Positions 1 to 8,943 of a stretch of DNA of 11,000 nt are shown one piece after another. The notes under the pieces are model-generated. The model was not told the DNA's origin. It was given only the letters and a program-made list of their open reading frames with translations, and ran no database searches. Location of the stretch: NCBI GenBank assembly GCA_012295275.1, contig CM022673.1, forward strand, positions 329,001 to 340,000, read 5' to 3'. This DNA comes from Chrysomallon squamiferum (Eukaryota > Mollusca > Gastropoda > Neomphalida > Peltospiridae). A program made the position numbers and the translations under genes. Every line of letters starts with the position of its first letter. Within the stretch, counting starts at the first letter, position 1.

Positions 1-194
1 GGTGAACAAATATAAAATCATTCTTTCATAATTATTTTTTTTTTCCTGTTAGTTCACTAATTATTACTTTCTATTTATTTGTTACTTAAAACTTTTACCT
101 AGTAATATGTTTCATGTCATAATATGTTAGTTATTACTGTTTTTCCCTTCATCGTTTTGTTTTGGTTTATTTTATACCAATCTCAATTTGCAAG
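1..194 (+). other. Intron preceding exon 1 (3' part)
   Basis: AT-rich sequence ending in CAATTTGCAAG at 194. No promoter elements or coding potential seen on either strand. Confidence 0.7.
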
Positions 195-347
195 GTTACT
201 ACTGTTCATCTGAAAGATCTGCCTGGTTACAGCATGACAACTCTGGGTCAGTGCTGGGGACTCAAGTGTCTCACTATGCAGAACTGTAGTCTGGTTGCTG
301 TGGAGGGACTTCGAGAATGTCGACAGCTGCAGTATCTCAGTCTTAAG
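195..347 (+). CDS. LRRIQ1: Exon 1 of window (internal exon): start of LRR domain
   Basis: The acceptor is the AG at 193-194 and the donor follows CTTAAG as GT at 348-349. It is 153 nt, phase 0 to 0, residues 1-51. It encodes LKCLTMQNCSLVAVEGL and then LQYLSLK, i.e. the first visible LRR and the beginning of the second, which continues in exon 2 as NNNIEYID. The intron splits the LxxLxLxxN consensus just before the Asn. An acceptor at its start shows that coding exons lie upstream, outside the window. As a symmetric exon it could be skipped in frame, at the cost of an LRR. Confidence 0.88.
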
Positions 348-3300
348 GTAGCCTCCATTGTTTATTTGATCAGTTATTTTAAATAAACCAGTTATGTCAG
401 TTGTAATTTCAGCTTGTGCTCCAAGCAGTATTAAAAACCAAGATTGGTGTCTTCCACTCAGCAGAAGATGACACATTTTACATAAAAACCACTGACAGCT
501 GAAAACTAATATCATAAAAACTCTAGCAAAATCATAAAAACTTGCTTTTACTATTGTTATTAATATTGTTGCTAATTTTATAAGTATTTGTGGTTTGTTG
601 TTTTTATTTTGTGTATGTTTTGAAATAGCTGTTCATTCTTATTTTGTATACACAGAACAACAATATAGAGTATATTGACTTCAGGGATCTGGGGAACTTG
701 CAAGTGGTTGATTTGTCAGACAACTGTGTGTCTGTGCTGCATGGATTTGATGGCTGTACAAATATTCGCTGGCTTGACCTAACACACAATAATATCACAA
801 GATTAGGTAATATTCTGCACTGATTCTGTTACTAAAATACAATTATACATTATAACGATAAAATGTTTTATTTCTTTTTTCTTTTTTTTTTAAATTTAAT
901 TTAAATTATTTTTTTTTATTATATTTTTTATTTTTTTATTTTTTTATTTCATTTCCTTAACATTTCATTTTATCTTACATTAAAACATACCTTTGATGAT
1001 ATGAAGAAATAATGTAAATATATTCTGAATACTTTGAGGTATTTTTATTTGATTTTTGCTAACGAGTCTTGATTAATAATGAAACAAAGAACATATGTCA
1101 GTGCTTCCATTTTACCGAAGGCATGATGGTATTTTATGTAAACCATGTCATTTTATCCTAAAATGTCATCTAGTGTTATTACTGCCACAAGTACACTCTA
1201 ATAAAACAAATGTTAAAACATCATCACACTCATCATATACTGTACTAAACTACACATTTCTTTCATTAAAAATATCATATTAAAGTAATAAGCATTTTGA
1301 TGACAACCAAAAGGAACATCCATTTCACACCAGTCTTTGTTTTTCAGAGGGTTTGGATCCCCTCAGACGTCTCCATACACTGCTTCTTGCCCACAACCAG
1401 CTGATCAATTCTCGAGGATTAGAGGACACACCAACATTACAGTATCTTGACCTGTCAAACAACCATCTCCAGACAGTGGACAACTTGAACAAACTCTGTC
1501 TGCTTCAATTTATTGATCTGTCATCTAATAATCTGCTGAAGGTTCATGTTTTTATGTTATCCTGATTGAAGACCTTTTTGTGTTCTTGAACATTTGTAGT
1601 GGTGGAAATGTACATTGTGTCTGTGTGTCTAAGTGTGTTTGTGTATGTGTGTGTGTGTGTATGTCTCTGTGTGTATGAGAGAAATTGAGTGTGTGGAGTG
1701 TGTCCTTTTACTTCAGATCAAAGATCTGTCATCTAATAATATACCAAAGGTTAATGCACATCATTATCTAGATATATGTAAGTATATTAAAAAGATTTGT
1801 AATGAACAAAGTAAACTTTTGTGTCTGTAGTATAGTGTACTTATTCACACTGTCTAATAATCAGTACAAGTTAATTATTTTGAGACATATACATCCACAC
1901 ATAATCACAACCACACCCATACCCACACGTACACACACCCAGACATACACATACCCACACACCCACACACACACACAAACACACTCACACATCCACTGTT
2001 ATATATGTGCACAATGTTTGTAAGTAGAATTTATGAGAAACACATTTGTTTAATCTTGGAAATTATATTCAGTTTAATAACATTATATCCTTGATAACCT
2101 TTGTCATTTAATGAATAAAATACTGACTTTTTTTTTCTTTTCCAGTTTCCCGATTTGAGAAATCAGGTTCTGTTGCAGGAATGCAATCTCCATGACAACA
2201 GCATCAGCTCACTGACTTGCTTGAAAAATTACTGGCTCCCTATATTGAGTAAACTAAACATGGAACAAAACAGGTACAAACAAAAAGTAAACAAAGCTTA
2301 ACACACCCTCAACACATTTTAACTTTAACTGCTTCTTCAAGTCATTCATATATTTCTTGTATGAAAATGATATAGAGGCAAATCCACACCTAATCTCTGA
2401 GAGCTGCTCATCAGCTGGCAGTTAGAATTATATTAATCTTTTGATCCTTGGACTCCTGCTTCTACCATGACTCATTCACAGGCTCCAGAACAGACATTTT
2501 GTATATTAAATTAGGAAGAAACATGTTGAAGTTCCCAAACACCTTATTCACCTCACTTCCTGGTTAAATGGTACTGTGGTATGTAAGAAAAGTAGAAAAC
2601 TCTTCATTTACTGGTACTGTGGCTCAAAGGGTTAAATATTCATGGAATAAAGATTAGCTCAATGAATAATGACTTAAATGAAATGTTAAGAAAAAAAAAT
2701 CATCTTAGATTATTGTTCATTTAACTGGGTTAGTCAGAGAAACTGGTATTACCTATCTTGCACTGCTTCCATTTTATACTGCAGCTGTTCCAATAAAAAA
2801 TGAATGAAAAATGATTATACCATTCAGTTTTAAACATTTATAAATACAATTACAGTATATAATGTTATATATCATATTTTAAAGTATGAAAATCAAATAT
2901 ATATATTTTTGTTTTGTTTTCTTTAATTTATATATAATTATTTTTTGCAGTCTGAGTGAATTAGATTCCCTAGAAAATTGCCTTATGATGAAAATATTCA
3001 ACATAAAAAATAATCAAATATTAGGTGAGTTGTTTTTTATTATGTTTAACATTTAGAAAAAAAAAAAAAAAAAAAAATTTGTTTTGTTTACATTTATGGT
3101 ATCAAAAGTGATATATATTTGAAAATAAATTGTTTTTTAAAAAAGACTGAGTGATTTAAATACTAGTATATTGTTCACTGTTTTGTTGAGATTAAAAACA
3201 ATACTGGAACTATCTTTATTATTAAAAACACTATGGTGGTACATGTACAGTTTTTATTTTAATTCATTATTAAATATTTTCAAAAACACAACCTTCCTAG

Positions 3301-6300
3301 ATGCTTATCAATAAAAGAGCACCACATGATCCTGTAGCAATAGATTTCTTTTTTCCTTTTATGTTTAAGGTCCCTGTCTCTATATACAGACCATGTAACC
3401 ACATATTAAATTGTTAATTTTTTTAATATGATTTAAACCAATGATATATTCTGATTTTTTATATAAAACTCTTTCCAGATGTTGCAGATTTGCAGGAAGC
3501 TGTCTCTAAATTCAAGTACTTGGATGAGCTGTATCTCCATGGTAATCCAATATCAGATGAGCATGTAAAAGAGTAAGTATATTTTTGAGTATCTTGATTT
3601 AAAATGTAAATGTTACAGTAAGATATTTTTTTTTTATTCTTGCTCCTTCCAGGTGATTGTTTTATATGATTTTGTATTTAAATATATATATATCCATAAC
3701 AAAAAACAAAAAACATTTCATTCCATTTTGTTTAGATTATTTGAAGAGCAGATGCCCAGACTAAAGATTTTGGATGGTGATGAGTTAAATCACAAAGTAA
3801 AACCATCAGTTTGTGTATCTAGTGACTTTGAACTGATGTGCTTAACACAGATTCAGATGACCTCTGACCTCCAGAGTAAATTTCACAGTGAAATAAGGTA
3901 AGTTTTATTCAGACTAGTATGTTGTTCATTGTTTTGTTGAGATTAAAAACAATACTGGAACTATCTTTATTATTAACTGATGATAAATATATTTATATTG
4001 TTGTATCTTTATATATGCAATGCTGAACATCCATGCACAGACACACATGCACATGCACATGCACATACACACAACTACAAACATATAGACACAGACTTAC
4101 ACACAACAGACACACACATACATGTACACAAGATACACCAAAAAAAGAATGATTTATAAAAACTAAATCAAGCTGTCATTTAATATTTCATGTTAATACA
4201 AATTTAAAAAACCCAAAATGTTTAACTTCAGTACAGCAAAGTCTCTGCCAGTTCTGGATCAGCTGAAATTATGTGAGATTTATTTTCACTACTGTGATTC
4301 TTCTTTCAACATGGCTGTCGAGCATCGCTATGCACATGAATATGGTGACATTTCTGTGAACATTCCGAAAGCTCCACAGACCCCCCGTTCTAGTCAGAGT
4401 CGTTCAGCAAGACCCAGGAAGAAAGATGAGGGCGTGTTTCTTGATAACCCTAAAGACTTGTTTGAGAAAGCCCTCCAATCAAGAGGGAAAGACCAGTTTG
4501 AATCAGCATTAAACAATGCCAGTTCAAGCAGTCCAGATAAAACAGTGAATGATAAACTGAATGAAGACAGGTAATCTACTTCTCTTTTCATGACTTTGTT
4601 CATTTTGTATATGAAATGTTTGTAATCATGATTTTTTCTAGCAGTTACCCGATGCTTCAGAAGGTTTATTTGAACATACATCAGTTATTTTGAATATCAC
4701 AGATATTAGTTATTTCGTGTATCACAGATATTACACATTTTAAGGTAGTTTATTGAAGAAAGATTTAACATTCATAAAAAGTGTCATCACTGTAGCAGAT
4801 ATAATGTTCATAATGAAATAAATTTCATTATAAAGAGAAAAACACTTTGCAGATCAAAACAGTGAAAGAAATTTACTGTTATGTTGCCCTTGGTTCTCTT
4901 TTCAGTCATTTTTCACTTCCTTGCAGCTTCTTTCCTTTCAAATATGGTGTTTGCAACCTCTGTTCACTGTATATATTTGTTGTTTTTTCTTGTACATACT
5001 TATTACTTAAAGAAACACCCCATTAAAACTGCTTAAAGTTTTTATATCTCATTCCACTTTTTTTGAAGAATAAAGATTTTTTCAAAAATCAAAAAAAAAA
5101 AAAAAATGTCCAAGAGCTGATTCCATTAAAAGTTAAAAAGAGGTTTTGTGTTTAGTAGACATCATTGTTTTTAAACTCTTGAAAATGATATGTTCAGTAT
5201 ATTGCAAAGAATTATTTTTAACTAATTCACAGGACAAAAGCTGCTGTGAAAATCCAGGCAGTATATAGAGGTTACAGAGTGAGAAAAGAAATATCACAGT
5301 ACAGTATATTCTGGCTTGCAGCAGTTACCATTCAGGCAGTATGGAGAGGATATATAACAAGGAGGAAATTAAAAAACAGAATGCAACAACCAAAACAGGA
5401 GAATCTACGGCTGTCAAAAGAAGAGATGTTAATAATTACAGAACTGAATGGTGCTGCTACAAAGATACAGGTATTTCTTGAAAGGAGATATTATATCACT
5501 TTTATCCAAAAAAGAGGGTAAAAAAAGAATGAAAACTTTATTTGTTAATAATAATCAGTTGAATCATGATTTTATAATGTAACTAAGATCTGGGTAACTT
5601 AGGGTTCAAGAAAGCTCATATAATTTTTATCTAGTGAGTATAAAATAAATAACTAAAAGAAAAATTAGTATTATCAGTTAACCATAAAAAAAAATATATA
5701 TAACTCAGTAACTCAATAATATTTTAAAACATATCATATGTTAAAATATCAGAAAGAAAAAAGTGAAAAAGAAAAATAATTATAATGTATCAATGTTTAA
5801 GTGTGTATTTTTTTGTAAAATATTTTTTATTGTGATGAACTTGCAGGCTGCTTGGCGAGGGTATTTTCTGAGAACAAAACTTGCAGCTGCTCTAGAATTT
5901 GCTAGAATGCAGAACTTCGCAGATGATGACATGGATGAGTTTGATATGAATGAATTCAACTTTGACGAGGTAATAATTAGAACTACTGTCAAAATCTTTG
6001 AAACATTTTACCAGTTTTTCTAAGAAATATTAATAGAAACATATTTGATCCATTTGATGTTCTGGAATCTGTTTAAAATAATAAACATCTACGAAAAAAA
6101 AGGATCATAGAATACACCATAGTTTCATATTTCTGTAAATGTCTTTGTTTTCTTTTTGTCTCTTCATTCCTTGTAGAACATATTTCAAATGTATGAAAAA
6201 ATGTTCATGTACTATTAACACAGAAAAATTCTGTTTTTATTCATAAATCTAAAATATGTTTTCAATTTTTATATTTTATAAAAATGTCAGAAAATTATTT

Positions 6301-8347
6301 AGATATAAATATATCTCTTATTGTTTTTAATCAAGAGCAATTTATGTTTTTGTAATTGATTACAAGTGATAAATATATGACATCAAAACTCTTATATAAA
6401 TACTTGGATTAACATGTAGGTTATTGCCATGTTTTTTAGGAAAATTTGGAAAAAGGTTGGCGGCCATCAGAAACACCAGATATACCTCAAAGGTATTAAC
6501 CATCAAATTTAGTTAACTTGTTGTCTTATTACTTAACTTGTTACTGCATATTCGTCTTTAAAAACAGAAGCTCATGCAGAGAAAAAAAATATAAGTTGTT
6601 TTTTTTAGAAGAAAAAGAAAATACACACACAATCACACAAACACACATACTTATTATTTCCATGGTAAACTTTTCTGGAAGAAATGCGAACAGGGTTCAG
6701 TTTGGTTGGTCTTCTAACTTACTAAATAAAGCCAGTCTCTGATGTGGATCTGAAAGTTAAATAAACAGTACAGAGCAAATAAGTAATTGCACATAATAAT
6801 AGTGACAATTATAAATATTTATTTTATTCTGTATTCTATGGCTACATGATCAGTTATCACCAGGAAACATTTGAGCATTTTATTTAAATATTGAATTACA
6901 TTACTATACTTAATTCAAGATGGTGGTGGTTCTTACCTTTTAGTTTTAAATTTTAATGGTATCTACAGAAGAATCAGAGTATATGTGGAGGAGTCATAAA
7001 TCATCATTTTAGTTAAAATTTAATCATCTAAGAACTAAAGATATTTTATTTGTTTGTAAAATGAATGACTTGTTATAATGTTTCTTTTTTGAATTTCAGT
7101 ATTGCACTGTAATTATTTATTTATTTTTATATGTGCATAGACACACACACACACAAACACACAAACATACATGGTTTTAATGTTTTTCTTGTACTTTGTT
7201 GCAGCCATGCAGTTATTGGAAAGCCTCCAAGTGGACGTAGAGCAGCTCCTGACGTTCCAAAACTTGACCTTCATCCTCCAGAAAAACCTCGACACGCCTG
7301 GCGCAATGCTGATTCACCCCTGTCTGACATCAAAGGGAGACAACCAAGACCTCCATCATCAGTTCCAAGTGTTTCGTCATTAGACACACATCATTCGGGT
7401 TTGTCAAAGAAAGAAGAGAAATTGTCAGAGGAATGGTACATATACATAGATTTACACAAAGAATATGTATCTTTCAACATGTGCACACACAAATAAATGT
7501 ATATAAACATACAAGTACTGGTACATATAAGCATTCCAAAACAAATATGTACAAATTGGCCAAAAACAAAAACATTATAGAAAAAATTAAATAAATAACA
7601 AGCTTGGCTGGATATTTTTACCTGTCTTTTAAGGTTAGTTCAATGGTTAGAGTCCATCCATTTAGCTATTTTCCATTCCATTCTGTTATGTTATGTTATT
7701 TACTGTCTATAGGAAGGATCATAAAAAAGATTACTTGTTGCTAATCATTACAAATTTTCCCTTGAATCATGTCAGTGGGTTTCTTCTCCTATAACTGTCA
7801 TTATACAAAAAAATATATGACTGACATTTAATAATGATGTCAGGAAATATCCATTTGGTTTCAATTTCTGTTGAAGGGGTTTTCATAATGTACGCACTGC
7901 AGAACTAATGCTACAGAGAGCCAAGAAAATGAAATACAATGCAGACAGAAGGAAAAAACTCAATCGCTTAGGTAATTATGAAAATACGTAATTCACTGTA
8001 CAGATTCTGGTCAAAAAATCAAACCAGTTTTTATAATGATATTATTATTATTGAAAATATGTTCATATGTCTGGCATTAAGAAAATGCTAACTAATAAAA
8101 CATTTATCAAAACTTAAAACATTTTTTGTGTATTATTATTATTATTGAGAGTTTAAAATATGTTACAGATCAAAGCTTATATACTTAAACATTAAGCTTT
8201 ATGCCATTTCATATATCTATTTGTACTTAATTTTCCAAAACTGACAAAGCCATTTCATGTGAGTCTGGTAATTTTATTTATTAATTTCAGCTGGAGAGCA
8301 GATTGTTGTTGGTATTATTATTGCAACTGTTATCATCATCATCATCA

Positions 8348-8405
<58 letters not shown>

Positions 8406-8904
8406 TATTATTATTGTTATTATTATTATTATAAAGGGCAGTTACTTATTTGCTCTGTACTGTTTATTTAACTTTCAGATCCACATCAGAGACTGGCTTT
8501 ATTTCGTAAGTTAGAGGAGACCACCAAACTGAACCCTGTACGCATTCCCACCAGAAAAGTGTTACCAAGGAAGGAATATTTTCAAGGTATATATATATCT
8601 TATGCACACTTCTTATAACACTGAAATGACTTGGGTAGCATTAGCAAAGCCTTTTAAGTATTCTGATGATTTTAACATGTCTTTAGTCATGAAATGTTAC
8701 TGGGAATTAAGAATAATTTTAAGAGTACGAAAGAATAACAGGCTGTAGTTTTGTTGTTAGTAGCCAAGTTATGATAAGTTGCAGAACTCCATTATTTGAC
8801 ATGCCAGATATGGAGCACTGACTAGAACTGGAAATAATGCAATGTACATACTGAGGAGAATTAAACCTGTGATCTTCTCTAACCACTAACCCATTGACCA
8901 GTCG

Positions 8905-8943
<39 letters not shown>

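Larger units (their letters stand above)
1542..2145 (+). other. Intron 3, with exon-end copies and complementary microsatellites
   Basis: 604 bp. In order: a (TG)n tract, the copy of the exon 3 end at 1710-1756, a weaker echo of it at about 1849-1875 (TGTCTAATAATCAGTACAAG then TTAAT), a (CA)n tract, and a T-rich acceptor tract for exon 4. Confidence 0.8.
3898..4231 (+). other. Intron 7
   Basis: 334 bp. Holds the second 64 bp repeat and, at about 4030-4135, a CA-rich satellite-like stretch including CATGCA hexamers. Otherwise AT-rich. Confidence 0.8.
6493..7204 (+). other. Intron 11, with inverted exon 14 copy
   Basis: 712 bp. Holds a short CA repeat (about 6621-6650), the inverted exon 14 copy immediately after it, an AT-rich stretch (6800-7130), and a (CA)n tract at 7139-7172 just before the exon 12 acceptor. 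Confidence 0.85.

Noticed and set aside
1-194. Promoter or transcription start
   Set aside because: Exon 1 starts at a splice acceptor in the middle of an LRR domain, so the region is intron, and AT-rich TATA-like strings are expected by chance.
183-515. Minus-strand open frame of 110 codons
   Set aside because: Antisense to exon 1 and running into intron 1; composition like random AT-rich translation and no recognised motif.
1802-2023. Open frame rich in Thr-His across intron 3
   Set aside because: Produced by the (CA)n microsatellite; not linked in frame to flanking exons.
195-3897. Alternative identity as CEP97, centriolin or another LRR protein
   Set aside because: Coding exons lie upstream of the LRRs and three IQ motifs follow after a long linker, which fits LRRIQ1 better; not fully excluded without a search.
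4394-4681. Minus-strand open frame of 95 codons
   Set aside because: Antisense shadow of exon 8; no splice structure or family resemblance.
6518-6742. Plus-strand open frame of 74 codons in intron 11
   Set aside because: Its end is the inverted exon 14 copy read on the wrong strand; the first part is AT-rich and CA-repeat sequence.
7633-7653. tRNA gene
   Set aside because: Only an A-box-like stretch is present; no anticodon stem, T arm or acceptor stem pairing could be found.
8259-8471. Open frame rich in His and Tyr across intron 13
   Set aside because: Produced by the (CAT)n and (TTA)n tract; no splice phase fit and no domain.
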